Made by a program: the position numbers and the translations under genes. 64,000 nucleotides of DNA, taken from an uncultured Alphaproteobacteria bacterium. Lineage in GTDB: Bacteria; Pseudomonadota; Alphaproteobacteria; HIMB59; GCA-002718135. The DNA lies in the NCBI GenBank assembly GCA_902596365.1, contig CACJTT010000004.1, positions 22,376 to 86,375 of the forward strand. Reading direction: 5' to 3'. The notes beneath the pieces are model-generated. The model was not told the DNA's origin, did no database searches, and worked only from the letters and a program-made list of their open reading frames with translations. Each line of letters begins with the position of its first letter. Position 1 is the first letter of the stretch. Shown here piece by piece: positions 34,914 through 43,604 of the stretch.

Positions 34914-36296
34914 ATGAAAAATGATTATATCTCAGAAATTTATGAAAAAGATAAACTGGTACTTCATCCTTATGAAGATTTTAATAGTAGAGGTACTTAC
35001 AATAGAAAATTAATAACTAAATCTGATAATATCTATTTGTATGATGAAAATGGTAATAAATTCATCGATGGCCCAGGTGGAATGTGGTGTAATAATATTG
35101 GTCATGGAAATAAAGAAATTGGGGAAGCAATTAAAAATCAGATTGAAAAAATGGATTATTGTAGTCCTTTTTCTGAGTCAAATGAAGTTTCTGCAGAATT
35201 GGCTTCAGTACTAGCAGATCTATCGCCAGGAGATTTAAATACAATTTTTTTTACCTCTGACGGATCAACAGCCAATGAAACAGCACTAAGATTTGTAATG
35301 TTTTATAACAATATATTGGGCAGACCAAATAAAAAACATATTATTACAAGGGATAAAGCTTACCATGGTAGCACCTATTTAACTGGATCAATTACTGGTA
35401 AAGACAGAGAAAAAAATAGTTTTGATTTTGAAAAAAACTTTATTCATCATCTAAGCTCACCTCTTCCATACAGAAGGTCAAAAGATCAAACTGTTGAAGA
35501 ATTTTGTAATCAACTAGTAAAAGAATTCGAACAAAAAATTGAAGAACTAGGTGCTGAAAATGTTGCAGCCTTTATTGCTGAACCTGTGCTTGCATCTGGA
35601 GGGTGTATTGTGCCTCCTGATGGATATTTTAAAAAAATTTATGATGTATGTAAAAAAAATCAAATTATTTTTATAGCTGATGAAGTAGTTACTGGATTTG
35701 GGCGGCTTGGTCATTTTTTCTCCTCAGAAGAAATTTTTGGTGTTGTGCCAGATATTATAACTTGTGCAAAAGGTATTACATCAGGTTATTTACCTTTAGG
35801 AGCAGTGTTGTTTTCAAATAAGTTGATTGCTGATTTAAAAGATGACTCATCTTTGTTTTTTCATGGATATACCTACTCTGGACATCCAGCATGTTGTGCC
35901 GCTGCACTAAAAAATATAGAAATTCTTAAAAGAGACAAGATCTTAGAACATGTAAAAGAAATTGAACCCTATTTTTTTGAAAAACTTAACTCATTGTATG
36001 AACTGCCAATAGTGGGAGATATACGAGGTAAAGGTCTAATGGCTGGTATTGAATGTGTTATTAATAAAGACAGCAAGGAAGCACTAGTTTTAGATAAAGC
36101 AATAGGATCTAGAATTGATGAAGAATCCATTAAATTAGGTCTTATAATTAGACCTCTTTATCATATTTGCGTACTCTCACCTGCTCTGATTATAAATAAA
36201 GAACAAATTAATGAGCTTACTGAAAAGTTATATCAAGCAATTTCAAACACTATTGACCAATTAAAAAACGAGGGGCTCTGGTCTCAAACTAAATGA
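34914..36296 (+). CDS. Class III PLP-dependent aminotransferase (omega-transaminase)
   Basis: Fold-type I aminotransferase of 460 residues related to beta-alanine/putrescine:pyruvate transaminases. Seen: IYLYDENGNKFIDGPGGMWC near residue 42, ENVAAFIAEPVLASGGCIVP near 221, IFIADEVVTGFGRLGHFF near 252, PLP-lysine segment IITCAKGITSGYLPLGAV near 280, and the phosphate-binding FFHGYTYSGHPACCAAAL near 320. The C-terminal LIIRPLYHICVLSPALII is also typical. Possible amino donors include putrescine, GABA, beta-alanine or taurine; sequence does not decide. It follows palindrome site 3 and overlaps the MFS gene by 4 bases. Confidence 0.87.
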   Translation: MKNDYISEIYEKDKLVLHPYEDFNSRGTYNRKLITKSDNIYLYDENGNKFIDGPGGMWCNNIGHGNKEIGEAIKNQIEKMDYCSPFSESNEVSAELASVLADLSPGDLNTIFFTSDGSTANETALRFVMFYNNILGRPNKKHIITRDKAYHGSTYLTGSITGKDREKNSFDFEKNFIHHLSSPLPYRRSKDQTVEEFCNQLVKEFEQKIEELGAENVAAFIAEPVLASGGCIVPPDGYFKKIYDVCKKNQIIFIADEVVTGFGRLGHFFSSEEIFGVVPDIITCAKGITSGYLPLGAVLFSNKLIADLKDDSSLFFHGYTYSGHPACCAAALKNIEILKRDKILEHVKEIEPYFFEKLNSLYELPIVGDIRGKGLMAGIECVINKDSKEALVLDKAIGSRIDEESIKLGLIIRPLYHICVLSPALIINKEQINELTEKLYQAISNTIDQLKNEGLWSQTK

Positions 36297-37477
36297 TTCT
36301 AAATAGTTTAAAAAACTATTTAGACTTCAATATTGTAAACTCAAGTATAAAATATTTATCATTAGTTGCTTTTTGTACAGGAATAATAATTAGTTATTTT
36401 TATACTGTATTAGTTATACTTCAGAAATATGCAGGTTATTCAGAATTTTTAATTGGTTCTATCGCCTCTTTTGGTCCATTAGGACTAATATTCTCAGGAT
36501 TTTTTGTCACTAAACTTTTAAAAAAATTTGGTTTTTATAAAATAATTTTTATATCAGCAGTAACTCAAGGCTTATGTATCATATTAATGCTTGAGTTTTT
36601 TCATCCAATCAATTTATCAATGTGTTTTTTTATATTTGGTATTATGGGTGGTCTAACATGGATGACAATGGATACTTGGGTTAATATTGTATCTAATAAT
36701 TCTAATAGAGGTAAATCTATAGGTATTTATAACTCATCTGTAACAACAGGTTTAGCACTTGGTCCATTGATTGTTGGAGTTCTTGGAACATCTAGCAGGA
36801 TACCTTTAATAGTATGCATGATACTAGTAGGATTAAAAATTATAAGCCTAATAAGTATAAAAAAATATGTTAACCAAGTTATTATTCCAGAACAATCTTC
36901 TAAAATGAAATTTTCAATACTTGCAATATCACCTTTTGTATTTTTTGCTATATTTTGTGCGGGAATTGAAGATTCTTCTTTTTTAGCTTTGTTCCCTGCT
37001 TTTATGATTAATGATTTTTTTACAGATAAACAAATTGGTTTGTATATATTTATAGGAGGAATATTCGGCGTACTCTGTCAGCCTTTTATAGGAGCTTTAT
37101 CTGATAATTTTAACAAAAGAATAATTATTTTTTTACTACTATTCTCTCATATTAGTTGGTTAATGTTATTAAACTTTTCTAATTCAAATCCATATCTAAT
37201 TATTTTTGCTTTGATGATAAGCGGATTTGCATCTACAAGCCTTTATACTGTAACACTTGCTTATTTAGGGGAGAGGATTAATGTAACTGATATAGCTTTT
37301 GCTACATCACTTTTTATAATTATTTATGAATTAGGGGAATATTTAGGGCCAATCATAGTTGGCTTTAATATGAATATATATGGTAACTCGGGATTTATTT
37401 ATACTTTGTCAAGTTTTGTAATTGTTTGTATAATATTTGGAATAATAAGATCATTGTTTAAAAAAAATGAGAATTAA
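36293..37477 (+). CDS. MFS transporter
   Basis: Major facilitator permease of 394 residues with about twelve hydrophobic segments and the usual central hydrophilic break near residue 200. A loop-2/3-like segment (GFFVTKLLKKFGFYKIIF) and a second-half equivalent (QPFIGALSDNFNKRIIIF) show the duplicated MFS architecture. The form resembles the YcaD-like MFS_1 group. The substrate is unknown. ATGA overlap with the aminotransferase gene and an 11-base overlap with the GNAT gene place it in the same operon, so it may import or export that enzyme's amine or product. Confidence 0.82.
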   Translation: MILNSLKNYLDFNIVNSSIKYLSLVAFCTGIIISYFYTVLVILQKYAGYSEFLIGSIASFGPLGLIFSGFFVTKLLKKFGFYKIIFISAVTQGLCIILMLEFFHPINLSMCFFIFGIMGGLTWMTMDTWVNIVSNNSNRGKSIGIYNSSVTTGLALGPLIVGVLGTSSRIPLIVCMILVGLKIISLISIKKYVNQVIIPEQSSKMKFSILAISPFVFFAIFCAGIEDSSFLALFPAFMINDFFTDKQIGLYIFIGGIFGVLCQPFIGALSDNFNKRIIIFLLLFSHISWLMLLNFSNSNPYLIIFALMISGFASTSLYTVTLAYLGERINVTDIAFATSLFIIIYELGEYLGPIIVGFNMNIYGNSGFIYTLSSFVIVCIIFGIIRSLFKKNEN

Positions 37478-37916
37478 AATTATAAAAGCAACCTCTAAAC
37501 ACATTAAGGATGTTGGGCACTTATTTGATTTGTATAGACAATTTTATAAATATAAATCAAATCTAAAAGCATCAACAAATTATATTAAGCAAAGAATTTT
37601 AAATAAAGAATCTACTATTTTTATTTGTTACTCAAAATCATTAGAAGCAGCTGGATTTGTTCAACTATACGAAACCTTTGATTCATTAAATATTAATAAA
37701 AAATTAATTTTATATGACCTTTATGTTGAAAAAAAATATAGAAGATTAGGTTATGGTAGAAAGCTAATGTTAAAAGCTAAAGATTATGCTGTTAAAAAAA
37801 GAATGAAAATTGTTGAATTATCTACTGCCATAAATAATAAAAAAGCACAGTCTTTATATGTATCACTTGATTATAAAAGAGACACAGAATATTATAATTA
37901 TTATTTAGAGGTTTAA
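37467..37916 (+). CDS. GNAT-family N-acetyltransferase
   Basis: Small acetyltransferase of 149 residues. The acetyl-CoA pyrophosphate-binding motif A reads LYVEKKYRRLGYGRKLMLKA near residues 88-107, followed by motif B (VELSTAINNKKAQSLYVSL) in the usual spacing. The N-terminal half is variable, as expected for the acceptor site. Acceptor is unknown; with an aminotransferase, an MFS transporter and an HD-domain gene in one tight operon, acetylation of a small amine would be reasonable but is not shown. The next gene starts 1 base after its stop. Confidence 0.82.
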   Translation: MRIKIIKATSKHIKDVGHLFDLYRQFYKYKSNLKASTNYIKQRILNKESTIFICYSKSLEAAGFVQLYETFDSLNINKKLILYDLYVEKKYRRLGYGRKLMLKAKDYAVKKRMKIVELSTAINNKKAQSLYVSLDYKRDTEYYNYYLEV

Positions 37917-37917
37917 G

Positions 37918-38487
37918 ATGGAAAAAGTAAAATTTGTTGAGATGAAAGATGGCGATAAGGAAGATTATGATCTTCTCGCAAAATTTGAAGATAAATATAT
38001 TGAAGGAACTGCAGATCGAGTTATTAGGATATTAAAGAATCTTGACTCATCACTTGGTGGATATCAAGTTTCAAGATTGGAGCATTCCTTACAAGCTGCC
38101 TCAAGAGCCCTTAGAGATAAGGCAGATGAAGAGATGGTTGTTGCTTCTCTTTTACATGATATTGGTGATGAAATAGCACCATTAAATCATTCTGAAATTT
38201 CTGCTGCAGTCTTAAGACCATTTGTTTCAGAAAAAACTCATTGGATAGTTCAACAACATGGCTTGTTTCAAGCATATTATTACAACCATCATTATGGAAG
38301 TGATAGAAATTTAAGGGAAAAATTTATAGGTCATCCATTCTATAAGGATACTATAAATTTTTGTGAAACATATGATCAAAACTCTTTTGACCCAAATTAT
38401 GATACTATTAAATTAGAAGAATTTATACCTATGGTTCACAGAATATTTAATAGAGAACCTCACAAACACGTCTATCTAGGTCTTTAG
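37918..38487 (+). CDS. HD-domain protein (phosphohydrolase or diiron-oxygenase type) in the carnitine neighbourhood
   Basis: An HD-fold metalloprotein of 189 residues. Metal ligands visible: first His in SRLEHSLQAASRA near residue 57, the HD pair in VASLLHDIGDEIAP near 80, His in LNHSEISAAV, His in WIVQQHGLFQAYYYNHH, and Asp in FCETYDQNSFDPNY. Such a layout occurs both in phosphohydrolases and in the mixed-valent diiron oxygenases PhnZ and TmpB. As I remember PhnZ, it has Tyr and Glu before the first His (Y-x-x-E); here the matching places are Leu and Tyr (SLGGYQVSRLEH), which argues against a simple PhnZ equivalent. It lies between a GNAT gene and the carnitine-to-betaine genes. Confidence 0.75.
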   Translation: MEKVKFVEMKDGDKEDYDLLAKFEDKYIEGTADRVIRILKNLDSSLGGYQVSRLEHSLQAASRALRDKADEEMVVASLLHDIGDEIAPLNHSEISAAVLRPFVSEKTHWIVQQHGLFQAYYYNHHYGSDRNLREKFIGHPFYKDTINFCETYDQNSFDPNYDTIKLEEFIPMVHRIFNREPHKHVYLGL

Positions 38488-38488
38488 T

Positions 38489-38956
38489 TTATTTTTTTAA
38501 CTTATTTATTAGATGTAAGTTTTCTGAATTAAATTTATCTTTATTTTCATCAACAAAAGATTGAATTAAGTCTCTTTTATTATCTTCAAACTCAGTAACT
38601 CTTCTTGAATTTAAATCAACATATAAGGAACAAACTTCAGTAGTAGATGCTAAATATTTTTCTTTTTTGTGTATCATTTCCAATTTGTAAACTAATCTTT
38701 TTTTATCAAAATCAAAAAAAATTAGATTCATATCTACTTCATCACCAACCTTTACTTCCATATCATAGGTAGTATGAGACTCTACAGCAAACGTAGTTCT
38801 TTTTTCATTCTTTGCTGAATTTTCTCCAATGTTAAACCTCTCTAATAATACTTCCCATGAAGAGTCAAAAAGATGGATATAAAATGCCAAATTCATATGG
38901 CCATTGTAGTCAGTCCACTCAGGGAGCACTTTTCCTGTTTTTAGATATATAGACAC
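38489..38956 (-). CDS. Hotdog-fold thioesterase, betainyl-CoA thioesterase-like (CdhB)
   Basis: Acyl-CoA thioesterase of the 4-hydroxybenzoyl-CoA thioesterase type, 155 residues. The active-site region reads VLPEWTDYNGHMNLAFYIHL at residues about 10-29, with the Asp/Asn-Gly-His pattern typical of betainyl-CoA thioesterases (the partner of carnitine dehydrogenase). Start is a GTG at 38956 with an AGGA ribosome site 10 bases before it. It is divergent from the BKACE gene (43 bases between) and ends 1 base after the HD-domain gene. Expected role: betainyl-CoA to glycine betaine plus CoA. Confidence 0.8.
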   Translation of the reverse strand: MSIYLKTGKVLPEWTDYNGHMNLAFYIHLFDSSWEVLLERFNIGENSAKNEKRTTFAVESHTTYDMEVKVGDEVDMNLIFFDFDKKRLVYKLEMIHKKEKYLASTTEVCSLYVDLNSRRVTEFEDNKRDLIQSFVDENKDKFNSENLHLINKLKK

Positions 38957-38999
38957 TTGTTAATTTCCTATAACTGAGATACATCATTTTTTAACAAAA

Positions 39000-39890
39000 A
39001 TGAATAATGAAGTTGTAATTAGTTGTGCTGTAACTGGATCTGGAGATACTGTAAGTAAACATCCAGATCTTCCAATAACTCCTAAACAAATAGCTGAAGC
39101 ATCTATTGAAGCTGCTAAGGCTGGAGCTGCAGTTGCACATATTCATGTAAGGGAAAATAATGGCAAGCCAAGTAGGAAACTAGAATACTACAAAGAGGTA
39201 GCCGATAGAATTCGATCTTCAGATACTGATGTAATTATTAATTTTACAACTGGTATGGGTGGTGATTTTGAAGTTGGGGAAGGAAAAGATCCACTAAATC
39301 CAGTTGGGCCAAACACAGATATGATACATGCTTTGGACAGACTTGAGCATGTTGAGGAATTATTACCTGAAATTTGCACATTAGACTGTGGGTCATTAAA
39401 TTTTGGTGACTCAAACATGACCTTTATTCATACACCCGTTCAACTTAGAGCTGCAGCAAAAAAAATGCAAGACTTAGGAATAAAACCAGAAATGGAGGCT
39501 TTTGAAATGGGTCATTTATGGTTTGCTAATCAACTTTATAAAGAAGGATTAGTCGATTCACCTCCATTATATCAAATTTGTTTAGGAATACCTTGGGGGT
39601 CACCTGCAAATACAGCTTCAATGAAAGTCATGGCAGATATGATACCAGATGAGGCTAACTGGGCTGGATTTGGCATTGGAAGACATCAAATGCCTATGGT
39701 TGCACAATCTGTCATATTAGGTGGTAACGTAAGAGTAGGATTAGAAGATAATTTATATTTAGAAAAAGGTGTGCTTGCATCAAATGCTCAATTAGTTGAA
39801 AAAGCAGCAAGAATCATAGGAGATCTTGGTGCAAAAATTCTTAACCCAGAAGAAGCAAGAAAAAAATTAAACCTAAAAAAACAATTTTAA
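39000..39890 (+). CDS. BKACE enzyme, 3-dehydrocarnitine cleavage type (CdhC-like)
   Basis: Beta-keto acid cleavage enzyme (DUF849 fold), a zinc-dependent TIM barrel that reacts a beta-keto acid with acetyl-CoA. Seen: [20 protein letters not shown] at the N-terminus, zinc-binding [20 protein letters not shown] near residue 44, a substrate-loop [10 protein letters not shown], and the C-terminal [17 protein letters not shown] with the third metal ligand. The 296-residue length is normal. Its location directly before the carnitine dehydrogenase-like gene indicates the dehydrocarnitine branch: dehydrocarnitine plus acetyl-CoA to acetoacetate plus betainyl-CoA. Confidence 0.88.
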   Translation: MNNEVVISCAVTGSGDTVSKHPDLPITPKQIAEASIEAAKAGAAVAHIHVRENNGKPSRKLEYYKEVADRIRSSDTDVIINFTTGMGGDFEVGEGKDPLNPVGPNTDMIHALDRLEHVEELLPEICTLDCGSLNFGDSNMTFIHTPVQLRAAAKKMQDLGIKPEMEAFEMGHLWFANQLYKEGLVDSPPLYQICLGIPWGSPANTASMKVMADMIPDEANWAGFGIGRHQMPMVAQSVILGGNVRVGLEDNLYLEKGVLASNAQLVEKAARIIGDLGAKILNPEEARKKLNLKKQF

Positions 39891-39891
39891 A

Positions 39892-40827
39892 GTGCAATTC
39901 TCGATAAATAAAATTGCAGTTGTTGGAACTGGAGTTATAGGTACTGGATGGATTATAAGATTTTTATTTAATAAAAAACAAATTAAAATATTTGATCCAA
40001 GTGATAAACAAAAGAAATTTTTATTAGATGAAATCAAAAGGACAGCACCTTTATTAAAAAAATTTTATAAAAATAATATTAATATAAATAATCAATTAAA
40101 ATTTTGTAGTTCTATAAAAGAAGCTGTATCAGATGCAGATTTAATACAAGAAAATACTCCAGAAAATGAGAAATTGAAAATAAGGATAATAAAAGAAATA
40201 AGTCTTTATGCTAAAAAAAACTCAATTATTGCTTCTAGTTCATCAGGATTATTACCTTCTAGGATACAATCCCAAGCAAAGCATCCTGAAAGAGTATTAA
40301 TTGCGCATCCTTTTAATCCAGTTTATCTTCTACCTTTAGTAGAAATAGTGCCAGGAAAAAAAACAGCAAAAAAAAATATTTTAGAAGCGAATAAGTTTTA
40401 TACAAAAATGGGTATGAAAACTCTTATTTTAAAGAAAGAGTTGCCAGGATATTTATCAGACCGATTACAAGAATCTATGTGGAGGGAGTCACTACATATA
40501 ATTAATGAAGGATTTGCATCTACAAAAGATTTAGATGATGCCATAATTTACGGACCTGGTCTGAGATGGTCTTTAATGGGTACTTTTTTAACTTTTCATT
40601 TAGCAGGTGGTGAAATGGGCATGAAGCATATGCTAGAGCAATTTGGTCCTGCTTTAAAATTACCATGGACAAAGCTTAAGGCGCCAAAATTAACAAATAG
40701 TCTAAAGAAAAAAATTATAGAAGGCACAAAAATTCAATCCAAAAAAAAATCTGTTAAAAAGCTAGCCAATTTAAGAGATAATTTTTTAATTGATTTACAA
40801 AAATTATTAAAGAAATATAAAGTTTAG
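39892..40827 (+). CDS. L-carnitine 3-dehydrogenase (CdhA-like)
   Basis: NAD-dependent dehydrogenase of the 3-hydroxyacyl-CoA dehydrogenase fold, 311 residues, starting at GTG 39892, 1 base after the BKACE gene. Rossmann motif IAVVGTGVIGTGWIIRFLF is near residue 8, the catalytic-His region reads RVLIAHPFNPVYLLPLVEIV near 136, and the C-terminal domain has GPGLRWSLMGTFLTFHLAGG and ALKLPWTKLKAP, wording typical of L-carnitine dehydrogenase. Expected reaction: L-carnitine to 3-dehydrocarnitine. With the BKACE and thioesterase genes it completes conversion of carnitine to glycine betaine. No thioesterase domain is fused, unlike some homologues. Confidence 0.87.
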   Translation: MQFSINKIAVVGTGVIGTGWIIRFLFNKKQIKIFDPSDKQKKFLLDEIKRTAPLLKKFYKNNININNQLKFCSSIKEAVSDADLIQENTPENEKLKIRIIKEISLYAKKNSIIASSSSGLLPSRIQSQAKHPERVLIAHPFNPVYLLPLVEIVPGKKTAKKNILEANKFYTKMGMKTLILKKELPGYLSDRLQESMWRESLHIINEGFASTKDLDDAIIYGPGLRWSLMGTFLTFHLAGGEMGMKHMLEQFGPALKLPWTKLKAPKLTNSLKKKIIEGTKIQSKKKSVKKLANLRDNFLIDLQKLLKKYKV

Positions 40828-40828
40828 T

Positions 40829-41836
40829 ATGGTTCAGAAAAGTAAATACGTAGCATTAAAAAACTATGTTCCGATGGGGCTGCCAAGTGAAGATGATTTT
40901 GTAATCAAAGAGCAAGAGATAGATTTATCAAATAATAATGATGTATTAGTAGATAATCTATGGTTATCTGTTGATCCATACATGCGTGCAAGAATGACTG
41001 AAAAGAAAAATTACAAAGAGCCATTTGTTATAGGTGAGCCAATGGAAGGAGCTGCAATAGGTATTGTAAAAAAAACCAATTCAAATATTTTTGAAGTTGG
41101 GGATTACGTATTAAGTAATTATGGTTGGAGAGATAAGTTTGTTAATGCAGATAATAATTTAAGTAAAATAAAACCAAATAATTTTACATTACAATCATAT
41201 CTAGGGCCTTTAGGGATGACTGGTCAAACCGCATATACTGGTCTTTTTAAAATTGGGAAGCTTAAAAAAAATCAAACCGTTTTAGTATCTGCTGCTGGAG
41301 GAAGTGTTGGTTCTTTAGTTTGTCAAATAGCAAAATTACATGGTTGCAAAGTCGTTGCGAGTACAGGCTCAGATGAAAAAGTAGATTGGCTAAAAAATGA
41401 ATTGAATGTTGATCATGCTTTTAACTATAAAAAAACAGATAATTTAGTGATAAAATTAAAAGAGATAATGCCAGATGGATTTGATTTGTATTTTGATAAT
41501 GTTGGAGGAGACTTTCTTGAAGCAGCTATATTTAGAATGAAAAATTATGGTAGAATTGTAATTTGTGGAAGAATTTCACAAATGAATTCAACTAAGACAC
41601 CTGAAGGATTAAAAAACATAGCTCATGTACTGGTAAAAAGATTAACTATTAAGGGATTTTTAATTTTTGATCACGAGAATGACTCAGAAAATTTTCAAAA
41701 TGATATGTCAGAATGGTTAAGAAATAAAAAAATTGTTTCAAAAGAAACAATATATGAAGGCTTAAGTAAAGCACCAAAAGCTTTCGTAGATTTATTAAAC
41801 GGTAAGAATACCGGAAAAATGCTTGTAAAAATTTAA
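40829..41836 (+). CDS. NADP-dependent medium-chain oxidoreductase (CurA/prostaglandin reductase-like)
   Basis: Zinc-free medium-chain dehydrogenase/reductase of 335 residues, of the kind that reduces the double bond of alpha,beta-unsaturated ketones or aldehydes. Seen: LWLSVDPYMRARM near residue 46, the cofactor-binding LVSAAGGSVGSLVCQIAKLH near 152, and DLYFDNVGGDFLEAAIFRMK near 213, then IVICGRISQMNS. These fit the CurA/leukotriene B4 12-hydroxydehydrogenase group. It begins 1 base after the carnitine dehydrogenase gene, so it is likely co-expressed, and its end overlaps the convergent ScfR-type regulator gene by 4 bases. Physiological substrate unknown. Confidence 0.87.
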   Translation: MVQKSKYVALKNYVPMGLPSEDDFVIKEQEIDLSNNNDVLVDNLWLSVDPYMRARMTEKKNYKEPFVIGEPMEGAAIGIVKKTNSNIFEVGDYVLSNYGWRDKFVNADNNLSKIKPNNFTLQSYLGPLGMTGQTAYTGLFKIGKLKKNQTVLVSAAGGSVGSLVCQIAKLHGCKVVASTGSDEKVDWLKNELNVDHAFNYKKTDNLVIKLKEIMPDGFDLYFDNVGGDFLEAAIFRMKNYGRIVICGRISQMNSTKTPEGLKNIAHVLVKRLTIKGFLIFDHENDSENFQNDMSEWLRNKKIVSKETIYEGLSKAPKAFVDLLNGKNTGKMLVKI

Positions 41837-43272
41837 AGTGTTACATAGGGACTAGTGCCCCTAAAATTAATATCTAATTTCAATTCTTTATCTATGGGTG
41901 GAAAAGCTCTTTGTTGACATTCAATGCGAGGACAAATTCTACAAGATACACCTATTGGAGTTTGTAATTTTTTATTATTGATGTCCATTCCTTCAGAATA
42001 AATTAAATCTTTTGCATATTTAATATCACAACCTAGCCCTATTGATACAAAACTTTTAGGCATACCATGCTTTTCAATTCCTTTTTCAAAAGCGCGAGCT
42101 ATACAAAAATAAACCTTACCATCAGGCATTCTTGAAATTTGAGGGTGTATTTTGCCAGGGTTAAGAAAAGCTATGTAAACATTCCATCTAGGGCACGATC
42201 CTCCATGTCTTGGTATATGAATACCAGATAATGAAAACCTTTTAGATACATTTCCAGCAATGTCAGTTTTTAAAAAATGAAAAGGCACACCTTCATTTCC
42301 AGGTTTTTGTAGGTTAGTTAAACGATGTGTGACTTGCTCAAAACTACATGCATAATGATGCATTAAAATTTCTACATCATATTTATTTTTTTTTGCATTA
42401 GATAAAAAATCATCGTAGGGCATTAAAATTGCAGAAGCAAAATAATTTAACAACGATATTTTTAACAGAGTTTTTACCTCGTCAGATTCAATATTATTAA
42501 TATTAATAATGTTTCCTATAATATCTTCTGATTCAAGTGAAGCTACCTGATAAGCTAAATGAAAATTCCTCGATGTATAAGTTAACATTTCAGATAGATT
42601 TAGCATTTTGTTTTGAATTTCAAATTTTCTAAATGATTTTAATTCCTCACTTGCAGGAACTATTTGAACTTTTACATTATGTTTTGATTTTAAGTAGTTT
42701 GTTAACTTAAGTCCTGATCCAATATTATGGACATCCTCCAAACCTGCATTTCTTCTAATCATTTCTGATGTAAGTTCAATTTCATGAAAATAATTTTTAT
42801 TATCTTGTAAAAAATCAGAAACAACCTCTACAGGTAGTCGACTTGGACTTTCTACAACATTAGAATTTACATCCATTGATTCTAATCTATTTTGCATATC
42901 TTCTTTAAAAGATTTATGAGTATCATTTAGAGTGAGTAAAGCTTTCGCTATATTTGGATTTGAACTAATAAATTCAGTTGTTTCTTGATTGGTAATATCA
43001 AGATCCTCAAACATCTCATTACTTAAAACGTCCATAACATCGGATAAAACTCTTTTATTACTCTCTAGTGTTAAATCTTTAAGAGATAGACCTAGTTCAT
43101 TTCCTACTTTTATTAATAAAGGAACAGTAATTGTTCTCCGACCACTTTCTAATAAATTTAAATAACTAGCTGATATATCTAATTTTTTTGATAATTCAGT
43201 TTGTGATAATCCAAGAGCCCTTCTCTCTTTTCTTATTTTTGAGCCGATATTAGATATTTCATTAATTTCCAT
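41833..43272 (-). CDS. XRE-family regulator with IrrE-like and DUF2083 domains (short-chain acyl-CoA regulator, ScfR type)
   Basis: A 479-residue transcription factor. The N-terminal helix-turn-helix spans about residues 10-65 (KIRKERRALGLSQTELSKKL, ISASYLNLLESGRRTITV). A middle domain of the ImmA/IrrE type follows, and the C-terminal DUF2083 region has GGSCPRWNVYIAFLNPGKIH and a cysteine cluster VSCRICPRIECQQRAFPP. Members such as RamB, PrpR and PccR sense short-chain acyl-CoA levels. It is convergent with the reductase gene and divergent from a small ORF; tandem TTGTAAA heptamers sit directly before its start codon, suggesting self-control. Confidence 0.9.
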   Translation of the reverse strand: MEINEISNIGSKIRKERRALGLSQTELSKKLDISASYLNLLESGRRTITVPLLIKVGNELGLSLKDLTLESNKRVLSDVMDVLSNEMFEDLDITNQETTEFISSNPNIAKALLTLNDTHKSFKEDMQNRLESMDVNSNVVESPSRLPVEVVSDFLQDNKNYFHEIELTSEMIRRNAGLEDVHNIGSGLKLTNYLKSKHNVKVQIVPASEELKSFRKFEIQNKMLNLSEMLTYTSRNFHLAYQVASLESEDIIGNIININNIESDEVKTLLKISLLNYFASAILMPYDDFLSNAKKNKYDVEILMHHYACSFEQVTHRLTNLQKPGNEGVPFHFLKTDIAGNVSKRFSLSGIHIPRHGGSCPRWNVYIAFLNPGKIHPQISRMPDGKVYFCIARAFEKGIEKHGMPKSFVSIGLGCDIKYAKDLIYSEGMDINNKKLQTPIGVSCRICPRIECQQRAFPPIDKELKLDINFRGTSPYVTL

Positions 43273-43274
43273 AA

Positions 43275-43290
43275 TTTACAATATTTACAA
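43275..43290 (-). promoter_or_regulatory. Tandem heptamer element before the ScfR-type regulator start
   Basis: Read on the minus strand, TTGTAAATATTGTAAA is two TTGTAAA heptamers with a 9-base period, ending 2 bases before the ATG of the regulator gene. A near copy in mirror orientation is at 43367-43382. As I remember, regulators of this family bind TTTGCAAA-like sites; this element is similar but has A in place of G. Binding is inferred. Confidence 0.5.
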
Positions 43291-43366
43291 CATTACATAC
43301 TACATAATTACTTTTTTTACAAGATTTACCCTAGTTTTCAGTTATTTTCTTGATTTATTGTTCTTT

Positions 43367-43382
43367 TTGTAAAGAATGTAAA
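43367..43382 (+). promoter_or_regulatory. Tandem heptamer element before the 58-residue ORF
   Basis: TTGTAAAGAATGTAAA consists of TTGTAAA and ATGTAAA with a 9-base period, and ends 2 bases before the ATG at 43385. It mirrors the element at 43275-43290, so both divergent genes begin right after the same motif. The stretch between the two (43291-43366) holds one more TTTACAA at 43316-43322 and is otherwise featureless and AT-rich. Confidence 0.5.
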
Positions 43383-43384
43383 TA

Positions 43385-43561
43385 ATGACTAAAAAAGAAA
43401 ATAGTAAAGAGGTTAAAGCTACTAATTCTAATCATGAAAAAATTTCTCTTGAAAGTAAGTTAATTGAAAAATCATTAGACTCTAAAATTGACTTTGATTC
43501 AATTGATAACGCAAATGCTTATTACTCAGAGAGATATGGTTGGACATTAAGAAAAAATTAA
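43385..43561 (+). CDS. Small hypothetical protein (58 aa)
   Basis: Frame ATG 43385 to TAA 43559-43561. The protein starts MTKKENSKEVKATNSNHEKI, is highly charged and without a membrane segment, and ends in an aromatic and basic tail (NANAYYSERYGWTLRKN). I recognise no family. It occupies most of the otherwise empty 332-base space between the ScfR-type regulator and the aldo/keto reductase. Its ATG is preceded by the same heptamer pair that precedes the regulator's ATG, which is the best support for its reality and this start. The stop is followed by 43 bases of AT-rich sequence before the next gene. Confidence 0.5.
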   Translation: MTKKENSKEVKATNSNHEKISLESKLIEKSLDSKIDFDSIDNANAYYSERYGWTLRKN

Positions 43562-43604
43562 AACTTTTAATTAATAGGCTTTTAATTTAATTTCAGTGTA
43601 ACAT

